The position numbers and the translations under genes were made by a program. The notes under the pieces are model-generated. The model was not told the origin of the DNA, did no database searches, and saw only the letters and a program-made list of their open reading frames with translations. Positions 9,299 to 17,492 of a stretch of DNA of 57,268 bases are shown piece after piece. The stretch's first letter is position 1; the number at the start of each line of letters is the position of its first letter. Origin of the DNA: Thiotrichaceae bacterium UBA973 (GTDB taxonomy: Bacteria; Pseudomonadota; Gammaproteobacteria; Eutrophobiales; Eutrophobiaceae); the NCBI GenBank assembly GCA_002292815.1, contig DBBX01000022.1, positions 1 to 57,268 on the forward strand, in the 5' to 3' direction.

Positions 9299-11421
9299 AT
9301 GAGCCAACCGAAGATATAACACTGCCGGTTTTACGCCATGATTTACAGCTGCTTGAAGGTCCTGTTGCACTTGATGGATCACCTAGTTGGATAATTCTCG
9401 ATCCGCTCAGAAATAAATATTTCTATATCGGTTGGGCCGCGTTTCAACTGCTGTCAAGATGGTCTGTTGGCAAAGCCAGTATTTTGATAGAAAAAATCAA
9501 ACAAGAAACTACACTAGATGTGCATGATGATGATATCCAAAGTCTTTTATCATTTCTTTTCGCAAATAGTCTTACGCTTAACTCTGCTAATGACACAAGT
9601 AATGATTACCTCGAACAATACTTAGCAAGTAAACCAAGCTTTTTAATGTGGCTAATTCATAATTATTTGTTCATAAAAATCCCCTTAGTTAAGCCAACAG
9701 TCTTTCTCAGGAAAACACTTGTTTATTTTGAGCCTTTTTTTTCGATAACCACAACGGCATTATTGGCATTTCTTGGGCTTGTCGGACTCTATATGGTTGG
9801 ACGACAATGGGATGAATTTACGTCTACTTTCCTTTACTTTTTTAATTTCCAAGGACTAGCATTTTATTTTATATCGTTGACAGCGATTAAAATACTGCAT
9901 GAACTAGCGCACGCTTATACAGTAATCAGGTATGGGTGTCAGGTGCCGACAATGGGTGTCGCACTGCTAGTGATGTTCCCCATTCTCTATACAGATACCT
10001 CGGATACGTGGAAAGTTAAAGCAGCGATTGAGCGTGCACATGTTGGCGCTGCAGGTATGATAATGGAATTGTATATTGCATGTATCGCGACATTTAGTTG
10101 GGCATTTTTACCTGATGGTATATTCAAAAGTGCAGCATTCATCATGGCGACAACGAGTTGGGTATTGTCATTAGTAATTAATACAAATATTTTAATGCGT
10201 TTCGATGGTTATTATATTTTTTCTGATTTGCTCGGGATTCAAAATTTACAAAAGCGCTCATTTGATATTGGCAAATGGAAGTTAACTGAAATTTTATTTG
10301 ACTTAAGATTGAGGCCGCCCGAAGCATTATCATTGTCAATGCTGAGAAAGCTCTATATTTATGCCTGGTATGTTTGGGTCTATCGATTGTTTCTGTTTAT
10401 CGGTATTGCAGTACTTGTCTATTATCTGTTTTTTAAAATATTAGGCATAATTTTATTCGCTATAGAGATCCTCTGGTTTATCATATTGCCAGTGACCAAA
10501 CTTATAGGAGGTTGGTGGGAGATGAGATCGAAGATTATAAAAACCAGACGGTTCTATCTTACGGCAACTATTTTTACCTGTTTAATTATTCTTTTTATAT
10601 ATCCGTGGAGATCAACTATAAAAATACCAGCGGTTTATAAGAGCGAACAAAAAGCAACATTGTTTTCACCGACACCAGGCTATATTGATTCCAGCTTTTT
10701 AATAGAAGGCCAGAGTGTAGAAAAAGATGAAATATTGCTGACATTAAATTCACCTAGTATTGATCATGAGATAGAGAGCACATTACAAGAAGTCGACATA
10801 TTGAAGCTTCAGGCGAAACGAATCGCAGCAAGTTCAGAGGAATTATCAAATATTCAGATAATTATCCAACAGTTACAAGAAGGGCGATCAAAATTAAATG
10901 GGTTATATGAAAAGAAAAATGAGCTGACTATTAGGGCACCAATAAGTGGTGTGGTTTACGATTTACAAAAGTCACTGCATCATGGTCGATGGATCAATGA
11001 GACACTTCCAATTGCAACTATTATTGTTTCTGATAAGCCAACTATTGAAGGTGTTATTGAAGAAGAAGGTTTAGCGCGGATACATATCCAGTCTAGCGCA
11101 AAGTTTATTCCTGAAAATCCACAATTAAAATCAATATGGACCTTTGTCAAGGAAATCGAGCATGCCAACCTACAGGCTCTGGATCTTGCTGTATTGGCCT
11201 CTGTTTTTGGCGGTAAAGTACCGGTTCAATATGATGAGTCACATCAATTAGTTCCAGATAAATCAGTGTACCGAGTTCGATTTAATATTAGTGCTGTAGA
11301 GGATGTCTCCGTTGAGCAAGTTATACGTGGTGTGGTGCATATTGAAGGAGAAACTCAAAGCTTTCTTAATAGAGCGTATAAACTAGTGGCTTCTGTGTTG
11401 CTCAAAGAGTCTGGTTTTTAA
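9295..11421 (+). CDS. M50-type intramembrane metalloprotease fused to a HlyD-like adaptor
   Basis: This 708-aa protein starts with a soluble PqqD-like segment (about 1-110). A multi-pass M50 (site-2-protease-like) core follows, with HELAH at residues 202-206 inside a TM helix and the third-ligand motif FDGYY with Asp 304. More TM helices run to about 440. The C-terminal periplasmic part (about 450-640) is a HlyD barrel-sandwich with a helical hairpin (FSPTPGYIDSSFLIEGQSVEKDE ... IRAPISGVVYDLQ). The Zn-binding residues are intact. Proteins of this layout occur with TolC and HlyD genes near very large repeat proteins in marine gammaproteobacteria (recollection, not checked). It may act as inner-membrane platform, as processing protease, or both. 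No ABC or RND pump gene accompanies it here. Confidence 0.8.
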   Translation: MNEPTEDITLPVLRHDLQLLEGPVALDGSPSWIILDPLRNKYFYIGWAAFQLLSRWSVGKASILIEKIKQETTLDVHDDDIQSLLSFLFANSLTLNSANDTSNDYLEQYLASKPSFLMWLIHNYLFIKIPLVKPTVFLRKTLVYFEPFFSITTTALLAFLGLVGLYMVGRQWDEFTSTFLYFFNFQGLAFYFISLTAIKILHELAHAYTVIRYGCQVPTMGVALLVMFPILYTDTSDTWKVKAAIERAHVGAAGMIMELYIACIATFSWAFLPDGIFKSAAFIMATTSWVLSLVINTNILMRFDGYYIFSDLLGIQNLQKRSFDIGKWKLTEILFDLRLRPPEALSLSMLRKLYIYAWYVWVYRLFLFIGIAVLVYYLFFKILGIILFAIEILWFIILPVTKLIGGWWEMRSKIIKTRRFYLTATIFTCLIILFIYPWRSTIKIPAVYKSEQKATLFSPTPGYIDSSFLIEGQSVEKDEILLTLNSPSIDHEIESTLQEVDILKLQAKRIAASSEELSNIQIIIQQLQEGRSKLNGLYEKKNELTIRAPISGVVYDLQKSLHHGRWINETLPIATIIVSDKPTIEGVIEEEGLARIHIQSSAKFIPENPQLKSIWTFVKEIEHANLQALDLAVLASVFGGKVPVQYDESHQLVPDKSVYRVRFNISAVEDVSVEQVIRGVVHIEGETQSFLNRAYKLVASVLLKESGF

Positions 11422-11672
11422 TAAGGGTTACTTATCTAGAATGAAATAGCATGATGTTATCTGGTTGTGTTTTTTAAATATCAAACAACATGAGATTAAC
11501 AATTCAATATTTACCTTATATATGCAGTAATTAACGTTATCCACATCACCTTCATTTAGTATGAAACGAGACATAGTTCTCATGCTGTAGCGTTATAATG
11601 TGATTCAGCGCACATCATTATTATACATTTATTATATAGTTCAAACATGTCTCACAACTATATGTAAAACAG

Positions 11673-12014
11673 ATGAAAAAATATTACACACCTGTTTTTA
11701 TTTTAACAATTATTTTAACTAATATGGCTTGTACATCAACAATAAGTAATGTTGTTGAATCTGCCGAACCCGATAATATCTTGTTAGTCTACGAGGATGG
11801 TCGGATGGAATTTAATTCACGCTTTGTTAATGAGGATGAAGTTGTTATTTATAATGATGGTAGAGGAGGTGAACGTGCTGCAATAAAAGTACGTGTGCCA
11901 ATACATTCAGATTTTTATCGCGACTCCATAGTCGTCGTGCGCGTTGCAGATCAGTTTGATGAGACAGTAGTTGATGGTCAACACAATGCTGTAAATACAG
12001 ATATTATAAATTAA
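11673..12014 (+). CDS. small putative lipoprotein, unknown function
   Basis: A 113-aa protein with a hydrophobic N-terminal signal ending TNMACTS, a plausible but imperfect lipobox. The mature part is acidic with predicted beta character (ILLVYEDGRMEFNSRFVNEDEVVIYNDGRGGERAAIKVRVP). I do not recognise a family. It stands alone, 250 bp after the export cassette and convergent with the KefB-like gene. The 250-bp gap before it is AT-rich. It contains a TATAAT at 11594-11599 without a convincing -35, and otherwise nothing I can name. Confidence 0.65.
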   Translation: MKKYYTPVFILTIILTNMACTSTISNVVESAEPDNILLVYEDGRMEFNSRFVNEDEVVIYNDGRGGERAAIKVRVPIHSDFYRDSIVVVRVADQFDETVVDGQHNAVNTDIIN

Positions 12015-12149
12015 GGAAGCCCTGAATGAGTCAGAACCGAGGAGCGAAAATGGTGATGAACATGGGTGTAATGTCATTATTTTATTCCATGCAGGCAAAC
12101 GATTCTGGTTCCCTACAAATCGCCCTTGCCTATGTCCCTGTAGGCTATA

Positions 12150-14123
12150 TCAGCCGCGTAATAAATATTTTTCAGCATTTAATACAGCGCTTTGTATACC
12201 TTCAATGACAACAGCATCGCCAATCTCAAACTGGAAACTTTTGTCAAATGAGTCAAGTCTATCTCGGCCTCGTCTTACTGCTAAGATCGTAGTATTAATT
12301 TTTTCAAGATTAATAATATCCATCGATTTTCCCACAGCATAACTATCAGGGGATAATATTACCGTGTGTAATCTCAATGCGTCAGGTTCGTCCATACCTA
12401 ATGATTCTTCTCCACGAAAATAACCACGTAGTTGCCTATAATCATCTTTTCTGGCTTGCGTGACAAAGGCTAATGACTTATCTGTTGAAATCCCCATATG
12501 TTGTAGCACATGAATAGCGAGCATCATGCTAGCTTCAAAACTTTCAGGAACGACATTGGTCGCACCAACACTATGTAAATTATCCATATACTGGTCATCT
12601 TTACTGCGTACAACAATGGGGATGTTTGTATTAATTTGGCGTGCACTTCTAATAATTTTCTCAGCGATTAAGGCATCATCAAAAGTAATAATCAATGCGC
12701 TTGCACGAACTAACTCTGTTTTTTTAAGTATTTCAGAACGGGTACTATCACCGTAAAAAACATTTTCACCCGCTTCCCAAGCTTGCTGTATTAAGCTGTG
12801 ATCTAAATCTAAAGCAACATAAGAAATATTCATTTCTCGGAGGATATTGGCGAGGTTTTGTCCGATACGACCGAAACCACAAATAATTACGTGTCCAGAT
12901 AACGTTTCGCAAGCTGAATCAAGTTCTTTTATGGGTGCATTTAATCCAGCTATATAGGCCCCACGAAATAAGCGTTCAGTAATTCGTCCGTTATAACGAA
13001 TTAGTATCGGTGTGATTAACATACTTAATAAAGCTGCAGCAATGATGGGTTGTGTTTCTTGTAATGTTAATAAATTATTACTTATAGCTACCATAAGTAC
13101 TGCAAAACCAAATTCACCTGCCTGACCAAGAATTAAGCCAGTCCGGAAAGCAATGGGCAATTCATATCCCAAAAGGCGAGTTAAGATGGCGATTACTATA
13201 CCTTTACCGACGACCAGGCCTGTCGTTAACAGTCCTATCCAGAACCACTCTCTAAAAATGATCGAGACATCTAATTGAGCACCGACACTAATAAAAAACA
13301 GTCCCATTAGGACGTCTCTAAACGGTCGAATATCAGTTTCTATCTGATGCTTGTATTCTGTTTCACTGAGCATCAGTCCCGCCAGAAAAGCCCCTAGGGC
13401 CAGTGAGAGCCCAAGCTGATTCGTAAGCCAGGCGGCAGTTAAGGCAACAAATAAAGTTGCGAGTGTGAATATTTCTGCTGAATGAGTTCTTGCTACCAGA
13501 TGATAAAACGGTCTTAATAACCAGCGACCTATCTGCAGCATAATGAAAATTGCAATTATTCCTTCTGCTATGGCGATGAGGATGGGCTGGATTAATGATT
13601 GATCATGCCCCATGGAAAGAATTGGAATAATGACCAAGAGTGGCACAACCGCCAGATCCTGAAAAAGTAGAATCGCTATAGATAATTGACCATGGCGCGC
13701 CTGCATTTCCAGTTGATCAGTTAGTTGTTTGGCAACAATTGCTGTTGAAGAAAGTGCCAGCGCACCGCCGACGACCAATGCAGCTTGCCATTCGATACCG
13801 GTTAACCAGGCAATAAACCCACCAGATAAGGTTGAAATGACAACCTGACAACTACCAAGACCAAATACAGTGGCTCTCATAGCGATCAGTCGGGATAATG
13901 AGAATTCGAGACCAACCATAAAGAGCAGAAATACCACTCCTATCTCAGCCAAAGCCCTGATATTTTCGCCCTCAGGTAACCAGCCTAGCGAGTACGGGCC
14001 AACTAGAACGCCAACAAACAAATAACCCAATATAGGTGGTAATTTAATACGTTTTAAAATCCAAACGACGAATAACGATATTGCCAGTAAGGTCAGGCCT
14101 TCATTAAGTGCTGTGTGATCCAT
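12150..14123 (-). CDS. KefB/YbaL-type monovalent cation:proton antiporter (CPA2)
   Basis: The protein is 657 aa. Residues about 1-385 form the CPA2 Na+/H+-exchanger-like membrane domain, with about 12 TM helices and signature stretches PPILGYLFVGVLVGP and ALALSSTAIVAKQL. A TrkA-N Rossmann domain follows (about 412-530; HVIICGFGRIGQNLA is the nucleotide loop), then a TrkA-C domain (about 575-655). This is the full length of KefB/KefC/YbaL proteins, which exchange K+ or Na+ for H+ under nucleotide or glutathione control. No KefF/KefG-like ancillary gene is next to it, so a YbaL/RosB-like assignment is as likely as true KefB. Confidence 0.9.
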   Translation of the reverse strand: MDHTALNEGLTLLAISLFVVWILKRIKLPPILGYLFVGVLVGPYSLGWLPEGENIRALAEIGVVFLLFMVGLEFSLSRLIAMRATVFGLGSCQVVISTLSGGFIAWLTGIEWQAALVVGGALALSSTAIVAKQLTDQLEMQARHGQLSIAILLFQDLAVVPLLVIIPILSMGHDQSLIQPILIAIAEGIIAIFIMLQIGRWLLRPFYHLVARTHSAEIFTLATLFVALTAAWLTNQLGLSLALGAFLAGLMLSETEYKHQIETDIRPFRDVLMGLFFISVGAQLDVSIIFREWFWIGLLTTGLVVGKGIVIAILTRLLGYELPIAFRTGLILGQAGEFGFAVLMVAISNNLLTLQETQPIIAAALLSMLITPILIRYNGRITERLFRGAYIAGLNAPIKELDSACETLSGHVIICGFGRIGQNLANILREMNISYVALDLDHSLIQQAWEAGENVFYGDSTRSEILKKTELVRASALIITFDDALIAEKIIRSARQINTNIPIVVRSKDDQYMDNLHSVGATNVVPESFEASMMLAIHVLQHMGISTDKSLAFVTQARKDDYRQLRGYFRGEESLGMDEPDALRLHTVILSPDSYAVGKSMDIINLEKINTTILAVRRGRDRLDSFDKSFQFEIGDAVVIEGIQSAVLNAEKYLLRG

Positions 14124-14281
14124 AAAGAATTATATCTAGTTTCTTCTAGTTATTCTCAAGGTTAAAGGATGTCATTAAAAGAGTCTCTAAAAAAGACTTC
14201 GATAGTCTGTGACCGTAGTTGATTCAAAGTTATACTGATTATCCTACTTCAGAAATTAATCAATAGAAGGATTAAATAACT

Positions 14282-14470
14282 ATGCCAGTTTGGGAGCAAG
14301 TAGCATTAGTCATTGTTATGATTGCGATCCTGTTTTTCTTTTGGCCGGGCGCGAAAAAAGAGATGGAACAAAGCCAACAGGTAGAGAACCCTGATTGGAA
14401 AGGGGCATTAATACCAATTGCTGCGGTAATATTATTTGTTATTCTATTAATTACATTGGCAAGTGGCTAA
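14282..14470 (+). CDS. small two-TM membrane protein
   Basis: A 62-aa protein with two clear hydrophobic helices (about 6-22 and 44-60) joined by a charged loop (KKEMEQSQQVENPDWKG). An AGAAGGA lies 10 bp before the ATG. It resembles the short conserved hypothetical membrane proteins of gammaproteobacteria; I cannot assign a function. It is divergent from the KefB-like gene across 158 bp. Confidence 0.75.
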   Translation: MPVWEQVALVIVMIAILFFFWPGAKKEMEQSQQVENPDWKGALIPIAAVILFVILLITLASG

Positions 14471-14622
14471 TGGCCGTTATTAGCAATATAAATTGATTTA
14501 CGGTATCAATAAAGTCCTTTGTTTTTTTGGAACCGAGAGCGAACAAAAAGAAGTCGTAAGTCAAATGTGTTGAGTTATGTCAGCAGTTCCTGTTTTAATT
14601 GCCTGAAGATCGGAAAAAATAA

Positions 14623-14766
14623 TTTCAAAGTAGTTTGCAATTTTCCGAAAAGCACAAAGAAATTATTGAACGATTTCGTCGTTTCCTGCATCAAAACAAA
14701 CTGTTAAATCGACTTTCCAGTGTAGAAGAATTGGAGTTTTTAATACAACCAGGGTCATCATTTTGA
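14623..14766 (+). pseudogene. possible gene remnant in the 14471-14830 intergenic stretch
   Basis: This frame is open for 47 codons without an ATG and reads like the C-terminus of a helical soluble protein (FSEKHKEIIERFRRFLHQ, then a SSVEELEFLIQPGS-type tail). In-frame stops interrupt it just upstream (14596, 14620). The adjacent frame around 14529-14560 reads GTESEQKEVVSQM, as if a frameshift had split one gene. I cannot name the family. The rest of 14471-14830 shows no gene. The open frame at 14519-14707 reads poorly and is not called. Confidence 0.3.
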
Positions 14767-14796
14767 CGGAATAATTAGTCCGGATAGTGATAAACT
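14763..14796 (+). promoter_or_regulatory. candidate promoter for the Rap1a-like/ttcA unit
   Basis: A TTGACG lies 22 bp before an extended-10-like TGATAAACT, about 35 bp upstream of the Rap1a/Tai-like start. The spacing is longer than ideal, so the extended -10 may do most of the work. Confidence 0.3.
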
Positions 14797-14830
14797 ACCG
14801 CGCCTTTGGCGAATTTACTGAGGAACAGAA

Positions 14831-15223
14831 ATGAGTTTAATGAAGAAAACGATATTAATTTTACTAAGCATAGGACTGCTTAATGCAAATATAGTGGTAG
14901 CAGAGGAAGAAGACCCCGAATTGTTGACGGCAGGTGAACTACTGGAGAGCTGCGAGAAAGGCTCAGTTCCAGGCGCTCCCAATACGGGATGTGTACAGTA
15001 TGTAGTTGGCCTGGTTTTAACCGTCATGCAGTTGCATCAAGCGGAACAAAGCGCCCCATTTTTTTGTATCAATCCACAGCTAAATCCTAAAGAAGAAGTC
15101 ACTGATAAGGTTATTGCCCATTTACGTAAGCAATCCTCACGTTCTAAAGAAGCAGCACAAACATTGGCTTTAGAAGCACTTACAAAAAGTTATCCCTGCA
15201 CAGGGACAGGTGACCAAGCCTAA
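14831..15223 (+). CDS. Rap1a/Tai-family periplasmic protein
   Basis: A 130-aa protein with a signal peptide (cleavage near VVA, residue 24) and four cysteines spaced as in the Rap1a/Tai family: LLESCEKG, NTGCVQY, FFCINP and SYPCTG. Rap1a and Tai proteins are periplasmic immunity proteins against type VI secretion amidase effectors, but many family members are orphan housekeeping-like genes. No effector (Tae/Ssp amidase) or T6SS gene is nearby. Its end overlaps the possible GTG start of ttcA and lies 1 bp before the preferred ATG, so the two are co-transcribed. A good Shine-Dalgarno (GAGGA, 7-8 bp) precedes the ATG. Immunity function is only a family-based possibility. Confidence 0.75.
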   Translation: MSLMKKTILILLSIGLLNANIVVAEEEDPELLTAGELLESCEKGSVPGAPNTGCVQYVVGLVLTVMQLHQAEQSAPFFCINPQLNPKEEVTDKVIAHLRKQSSRSKEAAQTLALEALTKSYPCTGTGDQA

Positions 15224-15224
15224 G

Positions 15225-16073
15225 ATGCAAGCCGCACAACGTAAAGAAAAGTATAATCACGATAAGTTACAAAAACGTTTACGGCGCAATGTGGGTCGTG
15301 CCATTGCTGATTTTAATATGATAGAAGCCGGTGATCGGGTTATGGTTTGTCTGTCAGGCGGTGCTGATTCATATACAATGCTGGATATTTTGCAAAGCCT
15401 GCAACGCAATGCTCCAGTAGATTTTGAATTGATAGCTGTAAATCTCGATCAAAAACAACCCGGTTTCCCTGAACATGTCTTACCTGATTATCTTGATGCC
15501 CTTGGTATTGAATATCATATTATTGAAGAAGATACCTACAGTGTTGTTAAGCGCGTTATCCCTGAGAATAAAACCTATTGTGGTTTGTGTTCCCGCTTAC
15601 GTAGGGGCATTATTTATCGCTTTGCTAAAGAGCAGGGATATACAAAAATAGCTTTAGGACATCATCGCGAAGATATTATTGAAACCTTGTTTTTAAATAT
15701 GTTTTACGGTGGCAAGCTAAAATCTATGCCGGCAAAGTTGTTAAGTGACGATGGTGAGAATGTTGTGATTCGCCCATTGGCGTATTGTGCCGAAACAGAT
15801 ATAAAGGCTTATTCTGAAGAAAAGGCCTTTCCAATTATTCCTTGCACCTTATGCGGGTCGCAAGACAATATGCAGCGACAAGCGATTAAGAAAATGCTGT
15901 CTGAATGGAATAAACAAAAGCCTGGCAGGGTAGAGTCGATATTCACCAGTATTCAAAACATAGTACCTTCACATTTATTGGATACCGATGCATTTGAGTT
16001 TGAACAATTGGGCGTAGTTAAAAATGAACAAGCGCCTGATACTGACGCCTGGTTACTTGGCGCACAGGATTAG
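15225..16073 (+). CDS. ttcA: tRNA 2-thiocytidine(32) synthetase TtcA
   Basis: TtcA thiolates C32 of certain tRNAs using ATP and a [4Fe-4S] cluster. The 282-aa product has the family start (KLQKRLRRNVGRAIADFNMI), a PP-loop ATP-binding motif, and the two CxxC pairs that hold the cluster (CGLC in the middle, CTLCG near residue 210). The PP-loop reads LSGGADSYT where most TtcA proteins have SGGKDS. That still fits the general SGGxDS pattern, but the lysine is missing. ATG 15225 aligns with the known N-terminus; an in-frame GTG at 15210 would add five residues and overlap the upstream gene. Confidence 0.93.
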   Translation: MQAAQRKEKYNHDKLQKRLRRNVGRAIADFNMIEAGDRVMVCLSGGADSYTMLDILQSLQRNAPVDFELIAVNLDQKQPGFPEHVLPDYLDALGIEYHIIEEDTYSVVKRVIPENKTYCGLCSRLRRGIIYRFAKEQGYTKIALGHHREDIIETLFLNMFYGGKLKSMPAKLLSDDGENVVIRPLAYCAETDIKAYSEEKAFPIIPCTLCGSQDNMQRQAIKKMLSEWNKQKPGRVESIFTSIQNIVPSHLLDTDAFEFEQLGVVKNEQAPDTDAWLLGAQD

Positions 16074-16110
16074 AGCTATTTTCTAGCCAAATATTATTTT
16101 CGGTTAATAC

Positions 16111-16761
16111 ATGTCTGAACTTTCTATTTTTTATCAAATCCTTGTCTGGAGTGTCCCGGTGCTTTTTGCAATCACCTTGCATGAAGTGGCACATGGTTGG
16201 GCTGCCATGATGTTGGGCGACTCAACGGCAAAAGACATGGGAAGATTATCGGTTAATCCATTAAAGCATATTGATCCGGTTGGTACCGTTGTAGTGCCGC
16301 TGATTATGTTCTTTGCCAGTGGCTTTATTTTCGGTTGGGCAAAGCCAGTGCCAGTAAACTGGAATCAACTTAATAATAAAAAACGCGATATTGCGTTGGT
16401 CGCATTAGCCGGTCCCTGTGCAAACCTGCTGATGATTATTTTTTGGTTGCTGATTGCAAAATTGTTTATTACAGCTGCGGATCAAGGTAATTCAGTGGCG
16501 CATATATTAACGCTAATGGCTTGGGCAGGTATCGTAATCAATAGTTTATTGATGATTCTGAATCTTTTTCCGTTACCACCATTAGATGGCAGTCGTGTCG
16601 TGTTTTCCCTGTTGCCAGAACCAATGGCATCTCGGTATTCGAAAATCGAGCCTTATGGCCTAATTATCCTTGTCTTATTATTAGTCAGCGGTGTTTTATT
16701 TAAAATAATTGGGCCAATTATTTTTGGTTTTCAACAGCTGATGTACTCGATAATTATTTAA
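16111..16761 (+). CDS. site-2 protease family protein (M50, short membrane form)
   Basis: A 216-aa integral membrane protein with the zinc site HEVAH in the first part (residues about 24-28), the second motif NLFPLPPLDGSRV near 158, and about six TM helices. This is the short bacterial S2P-like type (YwhC/FTF0-like) that lacks a PDZ domain. Its substrate is unknown. It lies 37 bp after ttcA on the same strand and may share its transcript. It differs from the M50-HlyD fusion at 9295. Confidence 0.88.
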   Translation: MSELSIFYQILVWSVPVLFAITLHEVAHGWAAMMLGDSTAKDMGRLSVNPLKHIDPVGTVVVPLIMFFASGFIFGWAKPVPVNWNQLNNKKRDIALVALAGPCANLLMIIFWLLIAKLFITAADQGNSVAHILTLMAWAGIVINSLLMILNLFPLPPLDGSRVVFSLLPEPMASRYSKIEPYGLIILVLLLVSGVLFKIIGPIIFGFQQLMYSIII

Positions 16762-16961
16762 TTAAGGCATTTCATCGATTTATAAACCCCGCATAGACAA
16801 TGTTGATATCGACAAAAGATTGTCATCAGCTATTGATCAAATCTAGTTTCACTTCATAAAGCACTTTAATAAAATCCTGTAAATTAATAATTTTCACTTT
16901 TTTCATTATTTTTATACTTATGTATAGGTAATACAGGGCGTGTTGTGGCGTTCGTTTTTTC

Positions 16962-16991
16962 TTGATTTTGTGTCCTGCTTGAATTTAAAAT
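16962..16991 (+). promoter_or_regulatory. candidate promoter in the 16762-17078 gap
   Basis: A TTGATT is followed after 18 bp by TAAAAT, about 90 bp before the next start. The rest of this 317-bp gap is AT-rich and shows no gene or clear structure. Confidence 0.35.
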
Positions 16992-17078
16992 CATTCTAAA
17001 CAGTGAGCTGTCAGTGGCAACCACCACATTGGTAGCGAGTTTTAATAAGGTGGATATACTAGTAGGGGTAGTAAGAAG

Positions 17079-17393
17079 ATGGCAAGTTTTGATAACGGCT
17101 TAGTCCAAGATGATTCAGGTAAAGTAGTAGGAAATGTTTGGGCTGGAGTAGTCAGAGATGGCGAAGCAGCGGGAGCAGGTAATCCTATTGGTAAAGTAAA
17201 GCATGGTCTAATAAGTGATACTGAAGGCAATGTGCTTTTTAATGTCAAAAAAGGCATTATCAGAGATGGTGTAGCACTTGGTGGAGGATTGAGTCTCGGC
17301 AAGGTAGGCGATTTGCCCATTAGCGGAGCGCTAGGTCAGCCACAAGATGAGGTAGTCGCAGGTTATCATTTCTTGATTGATAAGGTCGTATAA
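17079..17393 (+). CDS. small two-repeat beta protein (beta-flower-like), unknown function
   Basis: A 104-aa, glycine- and valine-rich protein without signal peptide or TM helix. Residues about 7-41 and 42-76 form two alignable 35-residue repeats. Each has a G-L-[VI]-x-D-x-x-G-x-V core and ends in GKV. This is reminiscent of the small beta-flower repeat proteins, but that family name is a guess. A purine-rich AGGGG lies about 12 bp before the ATG. The gene is closed by a strong terminator 45 bp downstream. Confidence 0.65.
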   Translation: MASFDNGLVQDDSGKVVGNVWAGVVRDGEAAGAGNPIGKVKHGLISDTEGNVLFNVKKGIIRDGVALGGGLSLGKVGDLPISGALGQPQDEVVAGYHFLIDKVV

Positions 17394-17437
17394 TCAATAT
17401 CGTAATGCGTTAGTTCAATTTAACGGGCTAAAAAAAC

Positions 17438-17477
17438 AAAACCAGCCAATCTGTTATACAGAATGGCTGGTTTTTTT
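17438..17477. terminator. bidirectional rho-independent terminator
   Basis: A stem AACCAGCCA (17440-17448) pairs with TGGCTGGTT (17464-17472), with an inner TCTG/CAGA extension. Seven Ts follow on the plus strand (17471-17477), and an A-rich run precedes it (17431-17440), giving a U-run on the minus strand. It ends both the small repeat gene and the convergent MscS gene. Confidence 0.88.
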
Positions 17478-17492
17478 GTTATCAAGACAGAT

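Noticed and set aside
12026..12208. 60-codon plus-strand frame after the small lipoprotein
   Set aside because: It overlaps the end of the KefB-like gene and has no protein-like composition.
14519..14707. 62-codon frame in the intergenic stretch
   Set aside because: The neighbouring frame reads far more like protein; this one is a shadow of the possible remnant.
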